Program-made: the position numbers and the translations under genes
Shown: one piece after another, positions 18,817 to 30,339 of the stretch
How positions within the stretch are numbered: the stretch's first letter is position 1
Layout: every line of letters begins with the position of its first letter
DNA from: Mytilus galloprovincialis
Taxonomy: Eukaryota > Mollusca > Bivalvia > Mytilida > Mytilidae
Assembly: GCF_965363235.1 (NCBI RefSeq)
Contig: NC_134843.1
Coordinates: 2,728,001-2,792,000 of the forward strand
Length of the DNA stretch: 64,000 nucleotides
Direction: 5' to 3'
Notes under the pieces: generated by a model
What the model was told of the DNA's origin: nothing
The model's input: the letters and a program-made list of their open reading frames with translations, nothing else
The model's database searches: none

Positions 18817-19910
18817 AAACAATTAAGAATACAGAAATGTTGGATGATCCAGCCGTAAGTCCGTCACCCAAAAAGGCCAAACAACTTCCAATGTTAAAAA
18901 GATTAAAGTTAAGCTTGAAGACCAATTGATCGAAATCTTAAGTTCTACAGGAGAATAAGAGACAGAGGACTATTGTTTCGGAAAGTTGTTGGGGAAATCA
19001 CTCTCGACAATGCCTTACATGAGGACAACGATGATGTTAAAACATAAGATACAAAATCTGATGTATGAGACACAGTTAATGTGTATGCCTGCAGTATGGC
19101 AAGCCGTTTTACTATTTATTCGAATTTCAAGATATCTCCTTTAATATATAAGATATCTTATATAATTTCATTTTTATAAGATATCTCATATATTATATAA
19201 GATATCTTTAATGTTATATGAGATATCTTTAATGTTATATAAGATATCTCATAAAGTTTATATGATATCTTATATACTTTATAAGATATCTTCTAAAGTT
19301 TATAAGATATCTTATACAGTATATGAGATATCTTATAAACCATTTTTATATAAGATATCTTATAAAGACAATTATATAAGATATCTGATAAACTATATAA
19401 GATATCTTATAAACTATATAAGATATCTTAAAAACTATATAAGATATCTTATAAACTTTAGGAGATATCTTATAAACTAAATAAGATATTTCCTATAATA
19501 TATAAGATATCTCCTATAATATATAAGATATCTTATATAATTTCATTTTTATGAGATATCTTATATATTATATGAGATATCTTATAAAGTTTATGAGATA
19601 TCTTGAAGTAAGAACAAATAGCAAAACGGCTTGCCATACTGCAGAGGTGCCAATTGTATCCAAACCAATCATCGTCCTTCAATTTCAATCCTTACCAGTC
19701 ATATGTTAATGAAGCACCTCTGCCAACTTTAATCAACAAAACTCCATCTAAAACACAACCAAAGTATCAGGCACTTGCCAATCAAACCCTCCTGGAAGTC
19801 TTTATAATCCACAGTTTCAGTTCCAACGACAGTACCAATCTTCCAGTTGCTCCATGAGTGGTGAACCGAATGACACCAGCGGACCAAACGTATTTACGGA
19901 ACTTTAAATA
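18817..19910 (+). pseudogene. Broken last exon of a probable MADF/BESS-type DNA-binding protein gene
   Basis: A pyrimidine-rich acceptor ending CATATTTCAG (18816) opens into a frame reading ETIKNTEMLDDPAVSPSPKK. A one-base frameshift near 18900 then leads to IKVKLEDQLIEIL, one stop near 18956, and ETEDYCFGKLLGK followed by KHKIQNLMYETQL. The last part fits a BESS motif, a short acidic then Leu/Lys amphipathic protein-interaction motif found with MADF domains in Adf-1-like factors. The MITE at 19089-19644 splits it. Beyond the MITE a Ser/Pro/Gln-rich tail continues (QSSSFNFNPYQSYVNEA and later QFQFQRQYQSSS after another frameshift) to a stop near 19907. It is a relic, with at least two frameshifts, one stop and an insertion. 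Confidence 0.5.
19089..19644. mobile_element. MITE filled with AAGATATCTT palindromes
   Basis: The left terminus CTGCAGTATGGCAAGCCGTT (19089) is matched inverted at the right, AACGGCTTGCCATACTGCAG (to 19644). The match continues inward for about 50 bp with differences. Between them some 20 copies of a TATAAGATATCTTATA-like palindrome are spaced at about 20-25 bp. There is no coding capacity. The 89-residue open frame here reads repeated KISY-type units out of the repeat and is spurious. Confidence 0.75.
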
Positions 19911-20324
19911 TTTGTTTATGAAATTCTTGTTTTTTGCCTTTTTGTTTTCTTCAATTTTGCCTTTTGCTGAAAAAAGCTCTAGTCTTCGAAATGAACTTGA
20001 AGTTTAGTAAAAGGTGTGAAATTAATGCATGGGTAAGGCTTAGCTGTCAATAGATATTTTTCTTGTAAATGATCATTTCCAATATTGTATTAAGTAATGG
20101 TATCAAAAAATTGTATCTTTATTACGGAAGCAATTATAGTCCGCAATATAAAAGAAAGGATATTTGACAAAAACCAAGGAACAAGAATTGATTGTAGTTC
20201 TTCATCTCAAAAGGTAATGATCAGGTGTCTTCATGATAGAGTTAAGAATCTTGTCTTCTAGTCAGTGTAAGTGATCATTTTACATTTCAAACTGTTATAA
20301 AAAGTGGGATAAAACAAACTGTCC
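19911..20324. other. Spacer
   Basis: AT-rich DNA without a recognisable gene. It may include the 3' untranslated part of the broken gene upstream. Confidence 0.4.
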
Positions 20325-20590
20325 CAAGTCAGGTGCCTCTTATTCAGTGGTTGTCGTTTGTTGATGTGTAACATGTTTGATTTTCGCTCATTTTTTGTAC
20401 ATAAATTAGGCCGTTAGTTTTCTCGTTTGTTTTACATTTGTCATTTCGGGAACTTTTATAGCTGACTATGCGGTATTGGGTTTGCTCATTGTTGAAGACC
20501 GTACAGTGACCTAAAGTTGTTAATGTCTGTGTCATTTGGTCTCTTGTGGAGAGTTGTCCCATAAGCAATCATATCATATCTTTTTTATAT
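20325..20590 (+). repeat. Interspersed repeat family B, fuller copy
   Basis: It runs from GTCCCAAGTCAGGTGCCTCT through a TTATAGCTGACTATGCGGTA phrase, then TTTGCTCATTGTTGAAG and TTTGGTCTCTTGTGGAGAG, to a T-rich end. Its order of phrases matches the copies at 20725 and 36985. Confidence 0.8.
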
Positions 20591-20724
20591 ACATGTCCTG
20601 TAATTGTGTTTTTGTATTAAACACTGAATATCACATCTTTATTTAAGTAGATGATATTTAAGAGCCCGTAAATTAAGATACGATCCATGCATATTCGAAT
20701 ATACTTCTTATTGCAGATTGTCAA

Positions 20725-21005
20725 GGTGTCTGTGCCAAGTCAGAAGCATGATATTCAGTGGCTGTTGTCTGCTACTGCAAATAATTTCTGTTTTTCATCC
20801 ATTGTTTTGTGCTCAATCGGGTCGTTACTTTTCTCGTTTGAAATTTTTTACATACGTCATTTAGGGGCCTTTAGTAGCTGACAATGCGGTATGTGTTTTG
20901 GCCATTGTTGAAGGCTGTGTGGTGATCTTTATTTATGAAATTCTATGTCATTTTGGTCTCTGGTGGAGAGTTGTCTCTTGCTATCATACCAGCGCTTCTT
21001 TTATT
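20725..21005 (+). repeat. Interspersed repeat family B, second copy in tandem arrangement
   Basis: The same phrase order as the copy ending at 20590, 135 bp upstream: CCAAGTCAGAAGCATGATAT, then a TGACAATGCGGTATGTG phrase, then GTGGAGAGTTGTCTC. Confidence 0.75.
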
Positions 21006-21087
21006 AATCTAAAAGCAAATATCAATACAATTGGTACCATGCAAGTTTTTATGACAAATATTGCTGACTAAACAAACCTTCAAATAA

Positions 21088-21655
21088 TTGGGGGCTCGCG
21101 GGTCTAAATCAAATTTTTTACTTAATATAGGATTTCGCTATATTTTTCTATAAATGAACTCTATCTTATACTAAATAGAAAAATGAAATAAAAACATGGG
21201 GTCACTGTTCTTTACGTTCACGATCTGCCTTCGAAAGAAGCGTACATTTTTATTAATGTCCTTTTTTCTGTTGAACTAACAGGAGAAATAGAGGTAATAT
21301 CGAAATAAAAAAAAGAACTAAATTACAGATAACGCTTAAATTTGACAATTATTCAGTTTATGTACAGCTTATTCGAAAACAACAATAAAAAATATAGGTC
21401 ACCGATGAGTTAAAAAAGATATTTCAATTTTAATGCCAAAAAATGGCATTTTTGCACCAAAGGGAGATAATTTGGAGCTTTTTCAATGATATCTACATTT
21501 TAAACGTCACCTGGGTCCAACACAAATTGATTTTTTGGAAAGATTTTTGTGACATATGATTAAGTAACAACTACTAAAGGTAATTAATAAAATTTGTAAT
21601 GAAAAATAAATGTTTAATTTTTTTCTGAAAATTTTATACCTGCGAGCCTCCTTAA
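21088..21655. mobile_element. 570-bp non-autonomous DNA element (GGGGCTCGCGGGT termini)
   Basis: The left terminus GGGGGCTCGCGGGT pairs with the right terminus ACCTGCGAGCCTCC. A TTAA follows the right end; the left flank reads AATTG and may be a mutated target copy. The internal sequence matches the outer element at 58533-59978, for example TTCTGTTGAACTAA, GGTAATATCGAAATA, and CACCAAAGGGAGATAATTT. There is no coding capacity. Confidence 0.65.
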
Positions 21656-22184
21656 GGGATAAATACAACGCCTCCCATACTTCTGGTACAATTTTACTGA
21701 TGGTGGACGGGGAAATTCTAAATGAATAATTGAGGCTAAGAAAACTTTCACTTACAAGATAAATACAAAGAAATATTATAAAGATAAATCCAACACAAGA
21801 TAATATGTATTTATAATAATGCAAGAAAAAAAGTAAAATGGCCAATATTTTGTTTTATTCCATTTTCTTCTAATGCTTTTCACCCTTATTGTCCTTAAAC
21901 CCTAATAACGAGCTGTGTGACAGAACTTTTAACATTTCTATAAAATGGAAAAAATTTTGCAGTCTATTAAAACTTAATGTTGAGCACACTTAAAAAAAAG
22001 GCCAAGGTCAGATGTATCTCATCAGACAATAATATTCACATTACTATCATTCTGTACACCATACATTGTTGAACTAAAGAATCTGACAAAGAACAGACCA
22101 AATCATGGAACCTAAATGATGACCAAATGGTGCAGGATAAACCACTTAAATTAACAAATTTTTCGTAAACCTTTTTCTTATTCC
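21656..22184. other. Spacer
   Basis: No gene is seen. The open frame on the minus strand at 21507-21845 overlaps the repeat element and looks incidental. Confidence 0.35.
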
Positions 22185-23110
22185 AATTAGTCGAGTCAAT
22201 CAAGCATAAATTTGACCCTAACCTTGAAGTGATTGCAACAGAATATTTTTAAGTTTTAATCTTTAGTATTGTACCTTAAATATACCCTGAAAAGTTTCAT
22301 AAAATCTAACTTGAGGAAAACTAAAAAATCATAATTTTAAAATTCCTTTTGCATTGACATGGGAGATAACTCTGCAAAAAGGCAGAAATATCAATGATAT
22401 TTAATACAAAATTATAACTATACCGCATCTTTTCAACAGAATGTATTGATTCTTGATATTTTAACCGTCTTTAGAGTATAACAAAGAACTCTAAAGGTGT
22501 TTTCCGGATCTTTTATCAAGCTACAACCTAGATTTCATAATTCATTAGTTGACCATTTATTAGATTTTTCAGCATGTCAAGGTAAAGAATCTCAAATCGA
22601 ATAAAACTAAGCATATATTCTTCTTTTTATGGTTTAAATTTTCTTTAAACAAGGTAGATGCTGAACAAATATAATTTACAGATATAAATCATATCAATTA
22701 TTCACATTATTTTTTCAAAATGGTCACAAAACCATAAATTTGCAATTTCTTTAATGAAAAATGTGCTAAAGAAATAAAAATACTCATAACGCTTCAGGTT
22801 TGTACATTTCATTATATAATAGTCAAATACGAACTGATAACCCCATCAAAGTATCATTTTTTACATGAATTTTAAGAAAATCAACCAAAAACTGACAAAG
22901 AAAAGACTCATTTTTGCAGAGTGATCTCTCATTCCAATGTTAATTTCCATAAGAAATTAAAAAAGCAAAATTTAAGTTTTCCTCAAGTTAGATTCTATGG
23001 GACTTTTGTCTGTGTATATTTGGGACTTAATGGTATAGATTAGAACTAAAACTTTTTCTGTTGCAATTAGTTTGAGGTTCTAACTTAGTTTGACTGGACT
23101 AAATCCATGC
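22185..23110. mobile_element. 0.9-kb element with long inverted termini, copy 1
   Basis: The left arm (about 22190-22390) and right arm (about 22910-23105) are inverted copies. ATTGCAACAGAA, TCTAACTTGAGGAAAACT and GGGAGATAACTCTGCAAAA all reappear reversed on the right. A second full copy lies at 52020-52945. It has no reading frame, so it is a non-autonomous DNA element (MITE class). Confidence 0.7.
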
Positions 23111-23689
23111 AATGTGATACAAAATATATCTCTTCATGTGAGAAATAGATCACAGGCAATAACCATACGAGAATTGTCCTTATTACAGATGAAAACTGTC
23201 AAATTAATTTGAAAACAAATAATGTACACATACCCTTAAAAATGGAATCAAGATAATGTTCATATATGATTAAACCAGACCATAAGGCAACTGCATACAA
23301 GATATGGATTAACTCATTCTTCTTCAGTCTGGATTATGAAGTTTTATATCAGGAGCAAGATCTGTATCCCTGTGTTTTGCATATAAATTAGATCATTTTA
23401 GAATTCTAGATCTATAATAAAGAGTATTTAAAGACTTGGCAGCCAATCAGGTAATCAGCAAGTCCAATGAACATTTCTGTCATGTAATTCCGAAATATCT
23501 GTTGTTTCAGGTTTTGTTTAAACTAGCAAAGAAGTTTTTGTGACATTTAAAACTCAAAACATGATGTTGAAAGATACCAAGAGATGGAAATCTAAACTGT
23601 TGACAAAGTTATGTCTTGCATTAAGTAATTTTGGTGGTATAATGCAAACGTTGAAATTAAATTGAAATATTTAAACTTGTTGTCTATGC
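23111..23689. other. Spacer
   Basis: AT-rich DNA; nothing recognisable. Confidence 0.35.
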
Positions 23690-24300
23690 AATGAACCATG
23701 ACTGACGGATCAGGGCAAAATAAAAACCATGGAAATGCTAATGCTTATAAAACTGTATACCCAACACCATTGACTTATCAATTGGTTCCTTGTTAAACTG
23801 TGAAAGTATCAAAATCCATGAACCATGATAAGGAAGTGGAACCAAATAATCTCTATGAAAATGAGACTTGCAAATGCCAATACTACTGCATACCAAATAT
23901 CAGATATTAGTCACTCATCTTAAACTGATCTAATCACAAATCATATGTAAATAATGCAACATTCAGTCAATAAACCATGACTGAGGCTGGAGCTGAACAA
24001 TCTTTATAGAACAGAGATTTGTCAATGCTTATACATCTGTATACCAAATATCATTGACCTACCGCTTATAGTTCCCTTTTAATTGACCTAATCACAAACT
24101 TATACATGTAAACTAATTAAAAGTCGACTATGACTTGGGGAGAGAAGCAAAACAATCTCCTTAGAAATAAGATGTTTCAATGCTTTAATATAACTGCATA
24201 CCAAATATCATTGACCTACCAATAGTTATTTTCTTTAAATTGAACTTATCAAAATCAAATACATTGTTGAAGCTGCTGCTTAGGGAAAAAGCATGCCTAA
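23690..24300 (+). repeat. Degenerate tandem array of about 160-bp interspersed units
   Basis: About four units share AACCATGACTGA-type starts, then CAAATAATCTCTATG-like and TGCATACCAAATATCATTGA phrases, then CTAATCACAAA. It ends with a TCTCGCTTTTTAGAC phrase often seen at the end of bivalve repeats. A fragment occurs at 12480-12600. Confidence 0.6.
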
Positions 24301-25284
24301 GTCTCGCTTTTTAGACTTCATCCATACCATACAATAAATTAGCTGTGTGTTACCCTCAACCACAGAAACCTCTTCCCCCCTTATTTGTCATTCAGATTCA
24401 AATAAAATATAAGATAGGTTTTCTCAATTAAATTTTTATTTATTTATTTAATATCATTATCATGCATCACAATATAAAATATCTAAATGAAACCAGACCC
24501 ACTCTGCTCCATCAAGTGTGTACAAATGCCAAAGAAATTGTAATATTAATAAGTTAAGTCCGCTTTACAAGTAAAAGGAGGAAAAGGATCTGCATCATGG
24601 GTAAGGTATTATTTGTTAAATATTCCAATTATACAAAATAACTGACAGCGCTGAGGATTCTTTTAAGTTTCTTGATACCAGTTCCCAGACCAGCTGTTTT
24701 AGAATTTAGAAAATCAATTCTGTACTAAGATACATGTCTAAAAATTTTAATATCCTTAGGTCTTAAAGGAATATTTATTTTGCTCAATATTAAACTTGGT
24801 GCTGTCCATTACTTGGACCAAACTTAAAATATTTATATAATTCCATAAAATGTATGAATCCTCAGTTTGTCACATACAAATAGGCATTTACAAATATAAC
24901 AAGAAATACAATGGTAAATACCAAAATAAAAAATGCATAAAAATACATTAATCAAATTCATTTATGAGGTGTACTCAAAATTGTTTACTGGGTTTAAAAT
25001 ATTTAAATAAACAAATAAAGTGATCTGTGCAAAAATTATTAGATCACCAAGGAAATAGTTAACTGCATTTTATTCAACATTTACAACCCTTGAGCTCTTA
25101 TATTATATAATTTCTTCATAATTCCTCCTAATTTCTAATCAAAGTCAATTCTTTATATCAAAGTAGTATAGTTATCCAACCACACATGTATGACATAAAT
25201 ATTTTTTTTATTATTTTCTTCAGAAACCAGAACTTTTTGCCCATGAAGTAATAATTTAATTAAGTAATCATTTCCTTATAAAAT
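24301..25284. other. Spacer
   Basis: AT-rich, with no gene, RNA gene or clear repeat. Confidence 0.35.
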
Positions 25285-25425
25285 AAAAAGAGGAGATATA
25301 ATTGCCAACGAGACAACTCTTCACCAGAGACCAAATGATATAGAATTTAACAACTATCAGTCACCTACAGCCTTCAACCATGAGCAAAACCAACACCTAT
25401 AGTCCATATCCTTTAGGAAATATAG
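25285..25425 (-). repeat. Interspersed repeat family B, reverse copy
   Basis: The complement of the family B 3' half: AACGAGACAACTCTTCACCA, then GACCAAATGATATAGAATTT, then ACAGCCTTCAACCATGAGCA. Confidence 0.7.
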
Positions 25426-25499
25426 TAAGTAAGTTTATCATACATTTAGTAGTAAATACAGTAGTTTTGAATATTTGATAAATAGCCTGCTGTTTAATC

Positions 25500-25628
25500 A
25501 ATATCGCACATTTTTTATGCTCATCCTTTATCATACCCTATAGCACACCCTTTATCACACCCCTACCCATTATCGCACCCTTTATCACCACCCCACCCAT
25601 TATCGCACCCTTTATCACACCCCTACTT
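25500..25628. repeat. Short C-rich tandem repeat
   Basis: Three or so imperfect units of about 37 bp containing CGCACCCTTTATCACACCCC and CCCATTAT. Confidence 0.65.
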
Positions 25629-26307
25629 TTTTTTTATACTTAAGTTTTTATTTATGTAAGCTTCAAATATTTTCCCCCAGAATATGTCCAAAATGAACGG
25701 TCATTCGGGCGTGATGCAATTTATTAAATGACGTCATTGTATGGCATGTGACATCACAAACGTCGAGTTTTCATATTTCTGACAAACAAAATGCAGCTAT
25801 AAAAAAGAACTCAATGAAATACCATATAAAACACACAAAAAATACAATAAACAAAATATCCTTAAAAACTATGTAATTGTTTTCACTTGAGTGGTCTCAG
25901 ATGCTGAATAATGCATTTATAATATATAAACAAAACCAATAAATAAAACTGACAGCCATTAATTTATATGAATGTAAAGAATGCAGAGTGAAAAAAACCT
26001 CACCTAACTAAACATTTTTATTTCTAGTTCATATTACACCAAAAACTTAGTACTTAAATTGATTAATAGGGAATTTGTTTTATTTCCTTTTAGTGATTGC
26101 CATCAAAGTCCTGCTTAATAGGTTTCTAACCAGAAAAAAATCATTTCACAAAGGACTTATAATTCTTAACCAGTGTACATAACTTAAAAAAATATATGTA
26201 AATTGATGCAAGTCTTATGGGTATCTTGTGAAACCATACATCATACCTTTGGGACCTCTCAAATAACAATAATTTTACAGTTTTTTTTTTGTTTTTTTTT
26301 TGTTTTT
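25629..26307. other. Spacer with a CRE-like palindrome
   Basis: No gene. TGACGTCA, the CREB/ATF consensus, lies at 25729-25736, followed by further CG-containing phrases. No transcript is visible nearby, so a regulatory role is not supported. An A/T-rich run with interspersed G lies at 26280-26312. Confidence 0.35.
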
Positions 26308-26799
26308 TTTTAGATTCTCCATTCTTCAACAATTGGAAGTGTTTTGACTAGACATGAGTATAAACAGAAAATAGAAAGAATTTGTGTAATGTCAAATACA
26401 AGTTAACCTACAACTTCCAATCTTGTTGAAAATGGAGAATCTTTACATATTTTTTTTTTTTTTTTTTTAAATTATAAACATTTTCTCAAGCATACACAAA
26501 AATAGTCTGAATTACATTATTTACTGTAGAAGTTATATCATACAACCGTTTTATGCAGCCACAGTTATCTGAAAAAGAAATAGACATTACTCATGAACAT
26601 TGAAATAATATTTAATGCAAACAATTATAATTAACTGAGCATTACAATTATAATGTATCATAGAACATTTCTTTTTCTTTTTTGTGAAGTGATTTGTTGA
26701 CATAAATTTTATCTTTGTATAATTGTTTTATAGTATATCAGCCTTTTATCAGGCTATTAACATACTTGATTGATTTTTTTTAACATTTAGTCATGTTGA

Positions 26800-26930
26800 A
26801 CTTTTATAGCTAACTATACAATATAGGTTTTGCTCATTGTTGAAGGCATAGAGTGACATTTTGTTGCACCCACATCATTTGGTCTCAGGTTGATAGCTCT
26901 CTCATTAGCATACATACCATACTTACATAT
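26800..26930 (+). repeat. Interspersed repeat family B, partial copy
   Basis: It contains TTTATAGCTAACTATACAAT, TTTTGCTCATTGTTGAAGGC, then ATTTGGTCTCAGG. More diverged than the copy at 36985. Confidence 0.6.
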
Positions 26931-27166
26931 TTTCCTATATGGGGACAACTATAAAAGATACTAAAAAACTGAAATTCCAAGATTTCACATTATACATTAT
27001 ACTTTTTAACTTCCCTTATATATCTTTATATCTACATCTGAATTGTTTATTCAACTATAGGTAAAGAAGACATTAATATGAAAGATTTACATCTGTGCCT
27101 TACAAAAACTTGGGCTTTAAAATGCTCTTGGATTAAAATTTCAGAAATCTATGAATTGATTCTTAC

Positions 27167-27230
27167 CATAAAAGTCAGCTCCAATGCCTACTCCCAGCTT
27201 CCATCCTTAAGGATAAGCTGTGATGCTAAC
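27167..27230 (-). pseudogene. Candidate exon B, copy 1
   Basis: 64 bp on the minus strand between ATATTTCAG and TTTTATG|GTAAGA. Copy 2 (32338-32401) has the same length and both splice sites. Joined to exon A in phase, the frame reads VSITAYP and then stops; copy 2 stops at the same codon. This may be the natural end of a protein, with the remainder of the exon untranslated. The family is not recognised. Confidence 0.4.
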
Positions 27231-27601
27231 CTGAAATATAGAATGATAATTCATTAAAAACTGTTTAAAAGGTTCTTGTTGGTTTTATGTATGTATATTG
27301 AATAGATTGAATGAATGGTTGTTGGTTGCTTAAGGTCCAGGCGGTGGCAAATCATTAAATAGAAGTAGTCTTAAAATGTGTTATATATGTCAAGATTATA
27401 TGGATGAGACAGCAATCCAACAAGCCAACACATTTTTATGTAAACAATTCAGATCCTTAACTTTACTCTTATTTGGTTACTGATACAATAATGAGTAGAT
27501 TCGTGTAAAACATCTTTCAAGTGTTCAAAATCTTGTTTTTCCATTAAATATTTATAATACATTTGAGTTTTCCAAAACAGGACTAACATACTGGTACATA
27601 C

Positions 27602-27669
27602 CTTTGTGTTAGCTGTATTAGACCACCAAGTCTTATTCCCACACCATGAAAACATGTCTCAGAAAGAAC
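27602..27669 (-). pseudogene. Candidate exon A, copy 1 (stop codon)
   Basis: 68 bp on the minus strand with acceptor TTTCAG and donor AAG|GTATGT. The frame conserved with copy 2 reads SWCGNKTWWSNTANTK, but an in-frame TGA precedes it where copy 2 has Cys-Gly. Synonymous differences between the copies (AAG/AAA Lys) support past coding. The protein family is not recognised. Confidence 0.4.
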
Positions 27670-28250
27670 CTGAAATGAAATTATAATCAACACGTTATAC
27701 ATTTTCTAAATCAATTTTTCCGTAACCAATAACATAAAATTTACTAAATATTGTTCCCATATCTTAAAACAGGTAGACAGTTGTATTAAATCATTTTTTT
27801 TCAAATCAATATAAAAGATAGAAAAGTAAAAAAAAACTTAAATTAGATTTAAATGTAACTGCACAAAAAATATCTGAATGTTTTACTGAGTTATCTCCCA
27901 TTGAATGCAAATTTGTGTTTTAAAGTGTACTGGTCTTTTCTTGAAGTTTAATGACTATTTCAAGAATTTACTACAAAATCTTGTTCATGTATCTTGTATC
28001 TTGCATCTTCAAATACTAAACTGGTAAATTAATTCATCAATGGTGTTTTAAATGCAGTATTTCAGAAGGGTCTGTTATCTTGAAAGAATTGGCTAAAATA
28101 AACTTGCCTTTTCTATTTTCATGGTAAAGAGTCAGACTTGGTTGAAGATTTAATTGACCATCTTCCTAAGAGCTGCTATCCTGGCTGACAAGGTGGTTCT
28201 TCTCAATATCTTATAGTCAATCTATTTCATGTAATTATTTGAAGTTATAC

Positions 28251-28439
28251 ATAATTTTTCCTACCCTAAATTTCTATATCTAGAAAACATCTGATGTGTA
28301 AAAAAAAGTGCATAAACGTGAGTATTCCCATAAATAAAAATCTAACATTTAGGGAATTCCAAGTATTTGAAGTTAAACACAGTATAATAAATTACCTCCA
28401 CTTCAAAGGTGAAAAAATATATTACAATTTGCAAAAATA
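28251..28439. other. Spacer
   Basis: AT-rich; nothing recognisable. Confidence 0.3.
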
Positions 28440-29050
28440 AAAAATGTGTAAGGGTTCTGCACAACCCAGTATCTCACCGACTTTTGCTGTTAATCTCAGG
28501 CTTAACAAAAAAGAGGGAAAAAAATAAATAAAAATATTCCTCTCCATACTATCTTTTGATTGTAAGAAGCCAAGTTTGGTAAAAATCCACATAGACGGAT
28601 TTAGGGGGCTGATCAAGGCCCTCCTTTCCTTGGAAAAATTTGGTTGATTATATAGCGAATCACTGAAGCATGACTTTTATGAAAAGTTCTGGTTCCGCCA
28701 CTAATCCAGGATAGTTCATGAATGTAATAAATGTTTTAAAAACTTTAATTGCAGACTGTATGTTATTTTAGCTGGAAGAAAAACGAAGTCCATTTATAGG
28801 TAAAATATGGATTCACAGGTACAAGATTTTAACAAAATTTCCTTGTAGATACTAGCTTTTCATCATAAACAAGCTTCTGGCCAAGTTTACAAACCAGGAT
28901 AGTTTAAGAAAGTTATTAAAATTTTAAAAACTTTAACCACAGAGTGAATATTTATGACCGCCGCTGTGGTCGATGGAATGTAGGATTGCTATTTCTTGCT
29001 TTTTTGTCTAAAGTCGAAGGCTAGACAAAAAGTACTAATGGTATTTTCCA
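28440..29050 (+). repeat. Interspersed repeat family C, copy 1
   Basis: It contains TTTTGCTGTTAATCTCAGGC, CAGGATAGTTTAAGAAAGTT, AAAAACTTTAACCACAGAGT, a short CCGCCGCTGTGGTCG, then GGAATGTAGGATTGCTAT. Related copies are at 30340-31335 and 63485-63800. This is an abundant bivalve repeat as I know it. Confidence 0.65.
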
Positions 29051-29389
29051 TTTACAGTTACATTAAGTGAAATTCCCAGTAAAATAAATAATCACCAAAA
29101 TGCATAGTATTTTTTTTTATTTGAATGGTCTATAAAAGAATCATTTATGATAATTCTTATAACAATACTTCAGGCATTGTTTGAGTAATTAAATTATATT
29201 GGCATGTTTTAATTATACGGCACCTTCATCAGAATAAGCACTACATAAGAGTACAAAATGGTGACGTTATAATTTGCACTTCACAATGTCAACAGAGGGA
29301 ATAATAATAAATAAAAAATAAAAGAAGGTATGAAAGTAAACTTTAAAAAAACGTTAAATAAAATTTGTTGAATAGTTTTTGATCAAATT
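29051..29389. other. Spacer
   Basis: AT-rich; no gene seen. Confidence 0.3.
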
Positions 29390-29690
29390 TTGCAGAGGTA
29401 CATGCTTCCAATTGGCTTCGCTCAGAGTTACTGCCTCTAATTGGGACCGCTCTGCCAGGGGTACTGCTTCTAATTAGTTCAGCAGACAGAGGTATATATG
29501 TACTGCTTCCAATCAGCTTCGCAACAAGACAGAGGGTATGTACTCCCAATTAGCTTCACTAAGAGGTACATGCTTCCAATTGGCTTCGCTCAGACAAACG
29601 TACTTCTTCCAGTGTTGAAATGGTACGGGACTGCAAGTCTGTACTAGATCCAGTGTAGTAAATGGTACATAATTGCAAGTCAAATGTCGT
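29390..29690. repeat. Degenerate tandem repeat (about 30-bp units) plus a 40-50-bp duplication
   Basis: About six imperfect units built on GTACTGCTTCCAATTGGCTT and CGCTCAGAG run to about 29600. A segment around AAATGGTAC...TGCAAGTC then occurs twice to 29685. Open frames read from this block on the minus strand are products of the repeat. Confidence 0.6.
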
Positions 29691-30339
29691 CCAAATTTAC
29701 AAAAACATATTTTATCTAACATTCTTGATCCAGTTAACTTTCACTTCTACCTTCAATCCCTATTTATAATTTATCCTGATGGTGACATTGTGAAATATAA
29801 ATTATCATTACAGAATTCTGTACTTTCCTGTAGTTTTAATCCTGATGATGTGCCATAGGAACCAAAATATGTCTATCTTATTAAATCACTGTAGCAATAT
29901 ATAAAGTCTTTTTCTTATAAACATTTAATTCTGTGTTTTATCTACACCCAACCCTGCAAACATGATCCAGGGATCCACTTTACAGATTATATCGTATTGG
30001 AGTTTTGAATGGAAGACAAAGATGGGCAAATACAAACATTTCCCTCTTTAACATATCATAATAAATTAAACAAAGAAAAATCTTATTTTGCAGGTTCCTT
30101 TAGCTCATATTTTTGTGGGATCTGAAAAATTGATAAAAATGCCTTAAAAAAAGACCTGACAGACCAGAAAAATATATCACACACACTGCATACAGTATCA
30201 ACTAATATCAAGTTTTTTTTTTTCCTTTTAAAGTAAATTCATGCGAATAATTTCAGCAATAAATAATTTGTTGTCCGGGAAAGATCACACTAGAAAATTT
30301 TTAGTTAAATATATTGAATCTTGATAACACATACTAAAA
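29691..30339. other. Spacer
   Basis: A 61-codon plus-strand frame (29673-29858) has no recognisable family. Otherwise AT-rich without features. Confidence 0.3.

Larger units (their letters stand above)
26308..28250 (-). repeat. Segmental duplication, copy 1
   Basis: Four blocks match copy 2 in the same order. 26308-26580 matches 31393-31660, 27165-27345 matches 32330-32530, 27570-27720 matches 33105-33260, and 27890-28250 matches 33780-34080. Two of the blocks contain exon-like segments on the minus strand with canonical splice sites. This copy has a premature stop in the upstream exon and is probably non-functional. A family B repeat copy (26800-26930) lies in it but not at the same place in copy 2. 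Confidence 0.7.

Noticed and set aside
19211..19480. 89-codon frame with KISY-type repeats
   Set aside because: Translation of the AAGATATCTT palindrome array inside the MITE.
25729..25736. CRE (TGACGTCA) as a functional site
   Set aside because: No promoter or transcript is visible near it; an 8-bp match alone is weak.
27154..27240. Exon-like unit B as an internal coding exon in all frames
   Set aside because: All three frames have stops in copy 1 if the outer acceptor is used; only a terminal exon or an inner acceptor is compatible with coding.
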